A stretch of DNA of 64,000 nucleotides from Methanomethylovorans sp041447285. GTDB lineage: Archaea > Halobacteriota > Methanosarcinia > Methanosarcinales > Methanosarcinaceae. A program made the position numbers and the translations under genes. The DNA lies in contig NZ_JBGMEB010000015.1 of assembly GCF_041447285.1 (NCBI RefSeq), positions 1-64,000 of the forward strand, written 5' to 3'. Within the stretch, counting starts at the first letter, position 1. Each line of letters starts with the position of its first letter. Positions 34,746 to 43,501 of the stretch are shown here, one piece after another. The notes below the pieces were generated by a model. That model was not told the DNA's origin. It did no database searches and saw only the letters and a list, made by a program, of their open reading frames with translations.

Positions 34746-35315
34746 ATGAAAACAATGAAGATCCTTGTTATCAATAACTATGGTCAATTCTGCCATCTCA
34801 TCCATCGTACTGTTCGTGATCTGGAAATGGAAACCAGTATCATATCAAATACCTCTTCTGTGGAGGATATTCTCTCTAAAGAACCTGACGGGCTGGTGCT
34901 CAGCGGTGGCCCGACAATGGAAAGAGTAGGTAATTGTGCACAATATATTAGGGAAATTGATCTCCCTATCCTGGGTATATGTCTTGGTCATCAGGTAATG
35001 GCTAAAGCATTTGGTGGAGAGGTTGGACCTGGAAAATATGGGGGATATGCTGAGGTTGAGGTTGAGATCCTTGAAGAGAATGATATCCTTCAGGGTATGG
35101 CTCCTAAAACATCTGTATGGGCTTCACACGCAGATGAAGTAAAAACTCTTCCGGAAGACTTCGTCTGGCTGGCAAGGTCCGATATTTGTGAGATCGAAGC
35201 TATGAAGCATAAAACAAAGCCACTTTATGGGGTACAATGGCATCCCGAAGTTGCCCATACTGAAAAAGGTCAGGATCTGTTTTTGAATTTCTTAAAAGTA
35301 TGTGAGGAATATTGA
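34746..35315 (+). CDS. guaAA: GMP synthase, glutamine amidotransferase subunit
   Basis: Subunit A of the archaeal two-subunit GMP synthetase, 189 aa. It hydrolyses glutamine and feeds ammonia to subunit B (49545). The class I amidotransferase triad is present: nucleophile cysteine in LGICLGHQVM (C79), and histidine and glutamate in QWHPEVAH. The start ATG 34746 follows GGTGGG. It stands alone, separated by 14 kb from guaAB, and must be co-ordinated with it in trans. Confidence 0.95.
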   Translation: MKTMKILVINNYGQFCHLIHRTVRDLEMETSIISNTSSVEDILSKEPDGLVLSGGPTMERVGNCAQYIREIDLPILGICLGHQVMAKAFGGEVGPGKYGGYAEVEVEILEENDILQGMAPKTSVWASHADEVKTLPEDFVWLARSDICEIEAMKHKTKPLYGVQWHPEVAHTEKGQDLFLNFLKVCEEY

Positions 35316-35333
35316 CCTCACATTTCACTGCCT

Positions 35334-36653
35334 TTACATGCCAAATTTCTTCATCATCTTTTGCATATTGAATTTGCCGCCACGCAATCCCTTCATGGTG
35401 TTCTGCATTGTTTTATAGTAGCGCAGCAATTCTCTGACGTCATCTGGACTGCATCCGGAGCCTATGGATATTCTTTTTATCCTGTTACTTCCTATGAGGC
35501 GAGGATTAAGCATTTCTTCTTCTGTCATGGAATCCATGACCACTTTGTACCTTGATAACTTGTCGCCAGTTACTTGATAAGCGTCTTCGGGTACCTTTAT
35601 TCCCATGCCTCCCAGAGGCAGCATCTGCATGATTTGTTTCATTGGACCCATTTTGTTCAGGGTTTCCAGCTGTTTGTACATGTCCTTGAGGGTGAATCGT
35701 CCCCTCATCATGGCTTCCATGTCAAGTTCTTCTTCCTTTAAGTGGTCCTGGGCTTTTTCTATGAGTCCTTTTATATCGCCCATACCAAGCAGTTTAGATA
35801 TGAATCTGTCAGGTTCGAATTTTTCCAGGTCCTCAGGTGTTTCTCCTACACCAATGAATGCGATGGAGGAATTTGTTTCCGAAACGGCAGATATGGCTCC
35901 ACCACCCTTTGCTGTACCATCCAGCTTGGAAATGACAACTCCTGATATGCCTATAGAGTCATTGAAAACTTTTGCTTGTTCGCTTGCCTGCTGGCCAATT
36001 GCACCGTCAAGTACAAGCAGTTTATAATCGGGATGTGCAATAGCATGGATCTGCTCCATTTCCTCTATAAGATCCTTTTCAAGAGAGTGGCGTCCTGCGG
36101 TGTCTATTATAATCACATCGTATTTTTCCACTTCTTTAAGACCTCTTCCTACAATACCCACTGCATCCGGGTTTCCTTCCTCTCCATAAAAAGTGACGTT
36201 AAGTTTGCCACAAAGCGTTTTCAATTGCTGGTATGCTCCGGGCCTGAATGTGTCTGCGCATATTACTGCAGGTCGCAGACCTTTACGCTGGAAATAACGT
36301 GCAAGTTTTGAGGTGGTAGTGGTCTTACCGCTACCCTGAAGCCCTATCATCATTATCTTCTGGGGTTTCAGAGGAATGTCAGTACCTTTACCGATGATAT
36401 TGATAAGTTCCTGATAAACGATCCTTATTACGTGCTCACGTGGGTTCATGCCCGAAGGTACTTCTTCCTTCATAGCACGCTCCTTGATGTGATTTGACAT
36501 CTTCATGACAAGCTTGACATTAACATCAGCCTGCAGCATTGCTCTTTGGATGTCCTTTACCACTTCATTTACTGTGTGTTCGTCTATCCTGCCGGACTTG
36601 ACGAGTTTCTTAAGTGCATCCTGTAAGGAGCTTCCGAGTTTTTCCATTACCAT
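35334..36653 (-). CDS. srp54: signal recognition particle protein SRP54
   Basis: The GTPase of the signal recognition particle, 439 aa. The N domain begins VMEKLGSSLQDALKKL. The G domain has G1 GLQGSGKTTTTSKLA, G2/G3 DTFRPGAYQQL and DTAGRHSLE, G4 SKLDGTAKGGGA. The methionine-rich M domain (about 300-439) ends MKGLRGGKFNMQKMMKKFGM. The fold starts at the first ATG. It binds signal peptides and 7S RNA and docks to FtsY. It is convergent with guaAA. Confidence 0.97.
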   Translation of the reverse strand: MVMEKLGSSLQDALKKLVKSGRIDEHTVNEVVKDIQRAMLQADVNVKLVMKMSNHIKERAMKEEVPSGMNPREHVIRIVYQELINIIGKGTDIPLKPQKIMMIGLQGSGKTTTTSKLARYFQRKGLRPAVICADTFRPGAYQQLKTLCGKLNVTFYGEEGNPDAVGIVGRGLKEVEKYDVIIIDTAGRHSLEKDLIEEMEQIHAIAHPDYKLLVLDGAIGQQASEQAKVFNDSIGISGVVISKLDGTAKGGGAISAVSETNSSIAFIGVGETPEDLEKFEPDRFISKLLGMGDIKGLIEKAQDHLKEEELDMEAMMRGRFTLKDMYKQLETLNKMGPMKQIMQMLPLGGMGIKVPEDAYQVTGDKLSRYKVVMDSMTEEEMLNPRLIGSNRIKRISIGSGCSPDDVRELLRYYKTMQNTMKGLRGGKFNMQKMMKKFGM

Positions 36654-36732
36654 TTAAGGATCGCCCTGTTCAGTTCTTTTTCAGTATTAAAGGGTTGCCT
36701 TTATTTAATTATATTGTAAGACTTTGTCAATA

Positions 36733-37578
36733 TCAAGAGGATATTAATATAATAGCTGCAAGTGAAATTAATATCCCTATCCATTGCCTTATTCTTATTC
36801 TCTCTTTTAATATTGCCCATGCCAGAATAACTGTGGCTGCAGGATATAAGGATGATATAACGGCAGCGATGTCGAGCCGTCCTACTTGGGAGGCCAATGC
36901 GAAGAAAGTGTTGCCGCCTGTATCAAAGATGCCTGCAAGGATAACTATGGGTAGAAGGTTACGGGTGGGCAATTCATGTTCTCTTTTCAATATGTGGTAA
37001 CCAGTCAGCATTCCTACTGAGGCTATCCTGGAAGCTACAAGAGGCCATAACACAGCTTTTTCACTCACGTGATCTATTGAGATAAGAAATAGACCAAATC
37101 CTATTCCAGCCATCAGTGGAAGAGAAAGATCATTCAGGACAATGCCCTTTGTGTTTTCATTACCTGATATGAGCCAAACTCCTGTAAATGCTATTCCAAA
37201 GCCTGCAAACATGTAAACTGAAGGCATGCCTTCAGTAAATATATTGAATATCACAGGCACTACAGCTGTGATGACTGCCGCAACTGGAGCCACTATTCCC
37301 ATTTTTCCACTTGAAAGCCCTCTGTACAAGGCAAGAAGTCCAAAGCAACCGCATATTCCTGCAATGGCTCCCCAGAATATGCTGGATTTATCGGGTAATT
37401 GTTCAGCCAACAGCAAGGCAGATACTATAAGGAGTATAGTTCCTATGATCTGGGAGATTAGAACTACGCCATAAACATTGGAACGCTTTGTGGCTATGCC
37501 CCCACTGAAGTCTCCTGCACCCCAGCAGATTGCAGATGCAAGTCCAAATAAGATAACATGTAGGTCGGAATTTATCAT
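36733..37578 (-). CDS. EamA/DMT-family transporter
   Basis: A 281 aa membrane protein with about ten hydrophobic helices in two five-helix halves, each an EamA repeat (first GLASAICWGAGDFSGGIA; second GIGFGLFLISIDHVSEKAV). Features typical of the drug/metabolite family are GLLALYRGLSSGKMGIVAPVAA and the C-terminal SSLYPAATVILAWAILKERI. The substrate cannot be predicted. The start ATG 37578 is preferred over an extended frame to 37614. Confidence 0.88.
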   Translation of the reverse strand: MINSDLHVILFGLASAICWGAGDFSGGIATKRSNVYGVVLISQIIGTILLIVSALLLAEQLPDKSSIFWGAIAGICGCFGLLALYRGLSSGKMGIVAPVAAVITAVVPVIFNIFTEGMPSVYMFAGFGIAFTGVWLISGNENTKGIVLNDLSLPLMAGIGFGLFLISIDHVSEKAVLWPLVASRIASVGMLTGYHILKREHELPTRNLLPIVILAGIFDTGGNTFFALASQVGRLDIAAVISSLYPAATVILAWAILKERIRIRQWIGILISLAAIILISS

Positions 37579-37701
37579 TGTATTCACTGTCGCTACTTTG
37601 TAGCAGTAAATCAATGTACTTGTAATTATTCTGGATAAAAAACATAAAGCTTAGTTTAGTAAAAGCAAAAATGTTAGTACAGGTGATTAAGTTGAAATTA
37701 G

Positions 37702-37776
37702 TAGCGGGGAATGGATTCGAACCATTGGTCTACGGGTTATGAGCCCGTCGGGATCTCCTGGCTACCCTACCCCGCT
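37702..37776 (-). tRNA. initiator tRNA-Met (CAT)
   Basis: On the minus strand: acceptor AGCGGGG with CCCCGCT, so the first pair is A1-U72 as in initiators; anticodon stem ACGGG/CCCGT with loop CTCATAA (anticodon CAU) shows the three G-C pairs of initiator tRNA; T arm AATGG-TTCGAAT-CCATT; discriminator A. No CCA is encoded. Confidence 0.93.
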
Positions 37777-38158
37777 TCATATTTTATCTGTTTTCTCAAG
37801 AATGAGGTACTCCCCTTCAACGGTATCATTACAGATAAATGTTGCGATGGAAAGGGGTGCAGAAAAATATATGTAAAGGGGAGTTAAAACCTATGACTCT
37901 TTACTATGAATATTAATCAATATTAATTAAATTATTCTCTAAGTTCTGATGTGTAGTAACTAGGGGATATATAGAACAATATAATTTCTGCAGAGAGTTT
38001 GTCAATGATGACTACAGTGTGTTCCTCCTCTAAAAGCCCATAAAATGATGCTCTGATACTGTTTTCTACTTTTTATTGGATAATGCCTGGAACGATGGAA
38101 GGCATCCGGGTAGGAATAGTTTTAATATATCCCTGTGCTTATTAAAAAACGGTGAAGT
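37777..38158. other. 382 bp gene-free stretch with a long inverted repeat
   Basis: No convincing reading frame is seen between initiator tRNA-Met and the OapC-like gene. A perfect 9 bp inverted repeat (ACTCCCCTT at 37809-37817, AAGGGGAGT at 37876-37884) encloses 58 bases that include AAAGGGGTG, an alternative partner for the left arm. AAATATATGT at 37866-37875 looks like a TATA box on both strands. AT-rich sequence (37905-37940) follows. TTTTAATATATCC near 38121 is a probable promoter of the OapC-like gene. Confidence 0.5.
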
Positions 38159-38584
38159 ATGTCACATAAGTGCACCAGATGTGGAGAGATATTCGTTGAT
38201 GGAGCTGCAGTTATATTAAGCGGCTGCCCTTCATGTGGATGGAACAAGTTCCTCTACGTCAAAGGTCCTGAAGAAGAGCAGCCAGTTCCAGAGGCAGCCG
38301 ATTCGGAGGTCCTTGACGAAGCCCACAAGCAAGAGACTCCGGCAGAGAAGCTCATAAAAGAGATCGATGAGATCATAGGTATAGAAAAACAGGAACGTAC
38401 TGTCGTAGAGGAAGATGGGGACAGGGTAGAGTCTGTCAGAATACTGGCTCCGGGTTCTTACGAACTTAATCTGGATTCTCTTTTGCAGCGGAAGGAAATA
38501 GTTATGGCCATCAAGGAAGATGGCACATATGCTCTACATCTTCCATCTGTATTTAAGTCTGAGAAGAAAGAAAAGAAAAAATGA
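38159..38584 (+). CDS. OapC/ArvC-like zinc-ribbon protein
   Basis: A 141 aa protein. An N-terminal zinc ribbon (HKCTRCGEIF and SGCPSCGWNKFLYV; C5, C8, C23, C26) is followed by an acidic linker and a C-terminal domain (about 95-140) with RILAPGSYELNLDSLLQRKEIVMAI. It resembles the archaeal zinc-ribbon family named after origin-associated proteins of haloarchaea; the function is not known. The ATG follows GGTGAAGT. The next gene starts 21 bp later on the same strand. Confidence 0.78.
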   Translation: MSHKCTRCGEIFVDGAAVILSGCPSCGWNKFLYVKGPEEEQPVPEAADSEVLDEAHKQETPAEKLIKEIDEIIGIEKQERTVVEEDGDRVESVRILAPGSYELNLDSLLQRKEIVMAIKEDGTYALHLPSVFKSEKKEKKK

Positions 38585-38605
38585 TTTATTCCGGAGCAGC
38601 GTGAA

Positions 38606-39364
38606 ATGCGCAGCGTTTATGGCCGGTTCTGGGAAATAGATGCACTGAGGGGAATTGCCATAATTCTCATGGTGCTGTTCCATTTTATTTATGATCTTGT
38701 TTTTTTTGATGTATTACAGGTTGAAATCAGGTCAGGGCTGATGTTTTATATTGGCAGAAGTGCAGCTCTTCTTTTTGTTTTTCTGGTAGGGGTTTCCTTA
38801 ACCTTGAGTCATTCCCGGAACAAGATATCAGGTTCACAGATTAGCTTTAAAAAATACCTGAATAGAGGTTTCCACATCTTTCTCTGGGGCTTGGTTTTTA
38901 CTATGGGGAGCTGGCTACTCTTTCCTAATGAGGTCATTGTCTTTGGCATTCTGCATTTTATTGGTGTAGCGATCATATTGTCATATCCTTTACTTGAATA
39001 TCGTCTTGCTAATTTTGTTGGTGGATTGATTGTTTTTCTTCTGAGTAAATTCGTGGAGAGCTTCACAGTTGATTTTCCCTGGCTGGTGTGGCTTGGATTC
39101 ACACCTGCAGATTTCCAAAGTCTTGACTATTTTCCATTGTTTCCATGGTTTGGCGTTATTATGCTAGGGATCTTCGTCGGCAATATATTCTATCCAAGCT
39201 ACCGGCGTAAGTATGAGTTCATTGATCTCTCCAGCAATCGGTTGATCTATATCCTTGAAATCATGGGTAAAAAATCGCTTGCAATATATATTGTGCATCA
39301 GCCAATGCTTGTGTTTCTTCTGTATGTTGCTGGAATCATTGATCTGCATTTCATTGGAATTTAG
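38606..39364 (+). CDS. DUF1624 / HGSNAT-like membrane acyltransferase
   Basis: A 252 aa membrane protein of the DUF1624 (heparan-alpha-glucosaminide acetyltransferase catalytic-domain-like) group. It has the typical N-terminal RFWEIDALRGIAIILMVLFHFIYDL with a membrane-embedded histidine, then RSAALLFVFLVGVSLTLSHSR, FGILHFIGVAI and the C-terminal GKKSLAIYIVHQPML. About seven membrane helices are seen. It probably moves an acyl group across or within the membrane to a surface glycan or lipid, but the substrate is unknown. It forms an operon with the zinc-ribbon gene. Confidence 0.83.
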   Translation: MRSVYGRFWEIDALRGIAIILMVLFHFIYDLVFFDVLQVEIRSGLMFYIGRSAALLFVFLVGVSLTLSHSRNKISGSQISFKKYLNRGFHIFLWGLVFTMGSWLLFPNEVIVFGILHFIGVAIILSYPLLEYRLANFVGGLIVFLLSKFVESFTVDFPWLVWLGFTPADFQSLDYFPLFPWFGVIMLGIFVGNIFYPSYRRKYEFIDLSSNRLIYILEIMGKKSLAIYIVHQPMLVFLLYVAGIIDLHFIGI

Positions 39365-39383
39365 CAACTGTGTGGTGGGATAT

Positions 39384-40466
39384 TTAAAAATCTGTGATCA
39401 ATGTTTGTCTCTCATCTATCTTTTCAAGATTTGAGACTCCCACTCCAAGCAACCTGAACTTTCCTGTTCCTATGAACTCTTTCATAAGGTGCAGAGCTTC
39501 TCTTCTCATTACATAGAGGTCTGTACTGGCACAAGTTAAGGTTCTGGATCGTGTAAAGGTTTTGAAATTCTCATATCTCACTCTGATAGTGATAGTTCGA
39601 AATCGGTACTTATTTTTCAGGAGGGATGAATGTACTTTCTCTGAAAGAGAATAAAATACTCTTTTTATGGTATCGGGATCAGCTATATCTTCATCAAAGG
39701 TATCTTCCTTGCTGATGGATTTTACTCCTTCTCTTTCCTCAACTTCCCTCTCGTCTATCCCGTTAGCCATCCAGTGCATTGTAAGTCCAAACTTTCCAAA
39801 ACGGGCTATCAGCAATTGTACATCATATACAGCTAGTTGTCCGACTGTATCAAGGCCCATTTCATGCAATAATGGTGCTGTTTTCTTTCCAATTCCAGGA
39901 ATTTTAGATATAGGCAATGGGTTTAGGAATCGCTTCACTTCGTTCGGCCTTACTACAGTAAGACCATCAGGCTTATTGAAATCAGATGCTATTTTTGCAA
40001 TTCCTTTGTTTGGTGCTATTCCTACAGAACATGTAAGTCCTTCTCGGTGCAGTATATGTTCCTTGATGGTCTTTGCTACATCAATGGCTTTATCATAATC
40101 TATGATGTCTCCTCCAAGCTCTATATATGCTTCATCCACACTGACCTGCTGAAATCTGGAAGAGAATTCTCTTAGTATTTCCATTATTCTCGAAGATGTA
40201 TGTTTATACAGTTCCATGTTAACCGGGAGATATACAGCGTCCGGACATAGTTTGTATGCCCTGGATATGGGCATTCCGGAATGTATGCCATATTTGCGGG
40301 CTTCGTAGGAGCAGGTGCTAACTACACCTCTTCCTATGCCATTTTTAGGGTCAGAACCCACTATCACAGGCTTTCCCCGGATTTCAGGTTTATCTCTTGT
40401 TTCCACTGACGAATAAAAACTGTCCATATCAATATGCAGTGTTATACGTGGCTGGCAGTTGCTCAT
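39384..40466 (-). CDS. dinB: DNA polymerase IV (Y family)
   Basis: A translesion polymerase, 360 aa. It starts ITLHIDMDSFYSSVETRD with the first catalytic aspartates, then VSTCSYEARKYGIHSGMP, VSVDEAYIELGG (catalytic DE pair), GIAPNKGIAKIASDFNKPDG, a helix-hairpin-helix region KIPGIGKKTAPLLHEMG, and the little-finger domain. The C terminus GVSNLEKIDERQTLITDF lacks a clear QxxLxLF PCNA-binding motif, ending instead in QTLITDF, a weak version. Confidence 0.95.
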   Translation of the reverse strand: MSNCQPRITLHIDMDSFYSSVETRDKPEIRGKPVIVGSDPKNGIGRGVVSTCSYEARKYGIHSGMPISRAYKLCPDAVYLPVNMELYKHTSSRIMEILREFSSRFQQVSVDEAYIELGGDIIDYDKAIDVAKTIKEHILHREGLTCSVGIAPNKGIAKIASDFNKPDGLTVVRPNEVKRFLNPLPISKIPGIGKKTAPLLHEMGLDTVGQLAVYDVQLLIARFGKFGLTMHWMANGIDEREVEEREGVKSISKEDTFDEDIADPDTIKRVFYSLSEKVHSSLLKNKYRFRTITIRVRYENFKTFTRSRTLTCASTDLYVMRREALHLMKEFIGTGKFRLLGVGVSNLEKIDERQTLITDF

Positions 40467-40612
40467 TTATTATCTGAGTGTTTATATTCTAATGCAAGGT
40501 TATAATTCCTGATCCATGCACAGTGAAAGTAATAGCTTCAGATGTTTCGTCTTTTCGATGTTCCGGTGTATTGAAATAATATCATCTGCTTATTTATCGA
40601 GGAGGACATCTC

Positions 40613-40900
40613 ATGTATGTGTACATTTCCATTATGGCCTATGTTGTTGTATTGTTCCTTACATTGAGGGATATCCGTATCTTCAGGCGTACAAGGATAA
40701 TGTCATATCGAAAAGGAGCATTGAAGGGTATCCTCTCTTCCTTTGTGATGCTTGTAGGAATCATTCTAACGGCAATAAAACCAGAATTAGGTCTGTTGGT
40801 TGTGTTCATTGGTCTTTATGTTAACCGTAAGGGTCAAAGAGAAATTGTTTTCAGGCAGGCTAGTACTCTTGACAGATTGCTTGGAAAGACTGATATATGA
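40613..40900 (+). CDS. small membrane protein, unknown
   Basis: A 95 aa protein with a first hydrophobic helix (about 3-19), a basic loop (RDIRIFRRTRIMSYRKG), two more hydrophobic stretches (about 36-52 and 57-70), and a basic tail. The start ATG 40613 has a very strong ribosome binding site (GAGGAGGACATCTC). I do not recognise the family. It stands between divergent dinB and rps17e. Confidence 0.65.
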   Translation: MYVYISIMAYVVVLFLTLRDIRIFRRTRIMSYRKGALKGILSSFVMLVGIILTAIKPELGLLVVFIGLYVNRKGQREIVFRQASTLDRLLGKTDI

Positions 40901-41072
40901 TGCTGTAAATTTATACGCCGTCCAGCACACTGCTTTTGCGCAATGTAGGATAAGGTTAGATGTATCTTTCATTCCAAAAGTTATAAATGCATGAGTAGTA
41001 ATAAGCTGTACAAATTCCACTCCTGAAAATTCATATTAGGATTATACATTCATAATAAATGGAGATTTATAT

Positions 41073-41267
41073 ATGGGAAACATAAGACAGAATAACATTA
41101 AGACCATTTCACTTCGCTTGATAGATGCTTATGGTGACGTTTTCACAAAGGACTTCGATACAAACAAGCACCTTGTGACACAGTACACCACAATTGAAAG
41201 TAAGGTTATAAGAAACCGTGTGGCTGGCTACGTCACACGCAAGATGACTCACGTACGCATGGAATAA
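41073..41267 (+). CDS. rps17e: 30S ribosomal protein S17e
   Basis: A 64 aa archaeal/eukaryal-type small-subunit protein. MGNIRQNNIKTISLRLIDAY, the DFDTNKHLV segment and SKVIRNRVAGYVTRKM are typical. The ATG follows GGAGATTTATAT, and a TATA-like AGTTATAAATGC lies near 40978. dapA starts 21 bp later, so the ribosomal gene leads a lysine-pathway operon. Confidence 0.95.
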   Translation: MGNIRQNNIKTISLRLIDAYGDVFTKDFDTNKHLVTQYTTIESKVIRNRVAGYVTRKMTHVRME

Positions 41268-41288
41268 ATTTCCAGTCGAAGGGATACC

Positions 41289-42164
41289 ATGTTCGAAGGA
41301 GTATTTCCTGCTCTCATAACACCGTTCAATGCTGATAACAAGATAGATGTTGCATCTTTTAAACATGTTGTCGAGTATGTGGAAAAAGGAGGTGTTGCAG
41401 GGGTAGTGGCTTGCGGAACGACCGGCGAGTCAGCTACTATGTCCACTCTCGAGCACATGGATCTCATCGATTTGACCGTGGACTGTGCCAACACAACTGT
41501 TATTGCGGGTACTGGTTCAAACAACACAACTGAGGCAGTGGAACTGACAAGGCATGCATATGATGCAGGTGCCGACGCAGTTCTGATCATATCTCCGTAT
41601 TATAATAAGCCAAACAATGCCGGCCTCATCGCTCATTTTTCAAGCATTGCAAGATGTGCTGATATTCCTGTGATCCTGTATAATGTGCCTTCACGTACAG
41701 GACAAGATATGCCTTTGGAAGTTATCACAGAGCTTGCCAAGATCGAGAACATCGTAGGCATAAAGGAAGCTAGCGGCAATCCTGTAAAGGTCTCCCGCAT
41801 AATTGAAACGACTATAGATGATGATTTTGTGGTCCTTTCAGGTGAGGATGGCCTTACATTACCCTTAATGTGTATGGGTGCAGTAGGCGTTATCTCAGTA
41901 GTTGCTAATGTTGTACCGGAAAAAATGGTCGACCTTGTGAATGCTGTTCAAAATAATGATCTTCAGACCGCGAAGGCTCTTCATTATGAACTTGCACCAC
42001 TTACACGTGTTCTATTCTCGGAAACTAATCCAATTCCTGTGAAGAGAGCCATGAATATGTTAGGTCTGGCTAACGGTAGATTAAGACTTCCTCTTGCTCC
42101 TTTGAGCAGAGAGAATGAAATGGTTCTTGAAGAAGTTCTAAAGGATCTTGGGTGCATATCATGA
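41289..42164 (+). CDS. dapA: 4-hydroxy-tetrahydrodipicolinate synthase
   Basis: DapA condenses pyruvate with aspartate semialdehyde, the first step to lysine. The 291 aa barrel has GVVACGTTGESATM (substrate-binding TTGE), YNVPSRTGQDM (catalytic tyrosine), and the Schiff-base lysine in NIVGIKEASGN. It is between rps17e and dapB; its stop overlaps the dapB start (ATGA). Confidence 0.97.
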   Translation: MFEGVFPALITPFNADNKIDVASFKHVVEYVEKGGVAGVVACGTTGESATMSTLEHMDLIDLTVDCANTTVIAGTGSNNTTEAVELTRHAYDAGADAVLIISPYYNKPNNAGLIAHFSSIARCADIPVILYNVPSRTGQDMPLEVITELAKIENIVGIKEASGNPVKVSRIIETTIDDDFVVLSGEDGLTLPLMCMGAVGVISVVANVVPEKMVDLVNAVQNNDLQTAKALHYELAPLTRVLFSETNPIPVKRAMNMLGLANGRLRLPLAPLSRENEMVLEEVLKDLGCIS

Positions 42165-42952
42165 TAAGAGCAGCAGTTACAGGAGCTTCTGGAAGGATGG
42201 GTAAGCTCATCATTTCCAATATTGTCGCTTACGATGGAATAGAGCTTTCAGCAGCATTTGATCTGGTGAATATTGGTAAAGATGCCGGAGAAACTGCACA
42301 GGTAGGCAATCTTGGAGTTTCTATTTCTGATGTCAAAGATATGGAACGCGTCCTTAAAGAATCATCCACAGATGTACTGATTGATTTTACGATTGCCGAC
42401 GCAACTGTTGTAAATGCCCCTAGGGCAGCTTCAGCAGGTGTAAATCTTATAATTGGAACTACTGGCCTTTCCAAAGAACAGAAGCAGATTATAGAAGAAG
42501 CTGTTTCTAAGCATGGTGTGGCAGGTATAATCTCTCCTAACTTCTCAGTAGGCGTTAATGTCTTTTTCAAAATACTCTCTGAAGCTTCAAAGTACTTGGG
42601 AGATTTTGATATTGAGATAATCGAAGCGCATCATAATAAGAAGAAAGATGCTCCAAGTGGTACTGCCATAAAGGCAGCAGATGTCATCAGCGCTGCGCTG
42701 GGAGGCAAAGATTATGTCTATGGCCGTCAGGGTCTTGCTCCTCGTAAGAAAGAGATAGGCATTCATGCAGTGCGCGGAGGGGACATTGTAGGTGATCACA
42801 CAGTACTGTTTGCAGGAGATGGTGAGCGTATCGAGATAAAACACCAGGCTCATTCCAGGCAAGCATTTGCTTCAGGTGCTGTAAAGGCTGCAGCATGGAT
42901 ATGTAATGCCGGTCCAGGCATGTACACCATGGAAGATATTCTTGGCCTTTAA
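42161..42952 (+). CDS. dapB: 4-hydroxy-tetrahydrodipicolinate reductase
   Basis: DapB reduces the DapA product. The 263 aa protein has the NAD(P) loop AAVTGASGRMGKLI, IDFTIADA, IGTTGLS, the substrate/catalytic segment EIIEAHHNKKKDAPSGTA, and the C-terminal GPGMYTMEDILGL. ATG 42161 overlaps the dapA stop; the frame upstream to 42152 is not needed. A T-rich run follows the stop. Confidence 0.96.
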   Translation: MIRAAVTGASGRMGKLIISNIVAYDGIELSAAFDLVNIGKDAGETAQVGNLGVSISDVKDMERVLKESSTDVLIDFTIADATVVNAPRAASAGVNLIIGTTGLSKEQKQIIEEAVSKHGVAGIISPNFSVGVNVFFKILSEASKYLGDFDIEIIEAHHNKKKDAPSGTAIKAADVISAALGGKDYVYGRQGLAPRKKEIGIHAVRGGDIVGDHTVLFAGDGERIEIKHQAHSRQAFASGAVKAAAWICNAGPGMYTMEDILGL

Positions 42953-43012
42953 TTCTCTTTTTTCTTCTTTATGTATGCTTTTAAATCTGCGTTCAGAGCT
43001 ATTAATCTTACT

Positions 43013-43501
43013 TTATAAAAGATGGTCAGCTATGTTCTCAGAGATTATACGCTCGCAGTAAACGCATCTTAGATTTATAGTATCATTTTCTTCATATACT
43101 CGGAATTTGGATGTTATAGGTTCTGAACTGTTAGATATACAGTTAGGATTGATGCATTCCACCATTCCTTCCACGTATTCCGGAATTTTTACAACGTTCT
43201 TTTTCAGGACCTTGAAACCCCTTATTATATTGATAGTGGCGTTAGGTGCGATCAATGATATTTTATCAAGTTCTTTCACTTTCAGTTCCCTGTTCTCGAT
43301 CTTGACCACGTCCTTCTTACCATACTTGCTGGGGGAGTTAATGATAATACTTACAACACTTTCAAATTGTCCCGGCAATTTAAGAATATGCAGCACATTA
43401 AGTGCCTGGCCAGCCTTTATGTGATCAATAACAGTTCCATTTTCAATTGGCCGCACCCTAAGTCCGGGTTCCAGCTCAAAGTTAGTATTTTCCGAATTCA
43501 T
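43013..43501 (-). CDS. pyrI: aspartate carbamoyltransferase regulatory subunit
   Basis: PyrI binds nucleotide effectors and holds the catalytic trimers together. The 162 aa protein has the allosteric domain LRVRPIENGTVIDHIKAGQALNVL and the zinc domain with CINPNCISN and LRCVYCE (four cysteines). The start ATG 43501 overlaps the pyrB stop by 4 bp. The frame extends 25 codons upstream inside pyrB. Confidence 0.95.
   Translation of the reverse strand: MNSENTNFELEPGLRVRPIENGTVIDHIKAGQALNVLHILKLPGQFESVVSIIINSPSKYGKKDVVKIENRELKVKELDKISLIAPNATINIIRGFKVLKKNVVKIPEYVEGMVECINPNCISNSSEPITSKFRVYEENDTINLRCVYCERIISENIADHLL

Noticed and set aside
37777..38158. Replication origin next to the OapC-like gene
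   Set aside because: The stretch is AT-rich and has an inverted repeat, but there are no repeated origin recognition boxes and no orc1/cdc6 gene in the window.
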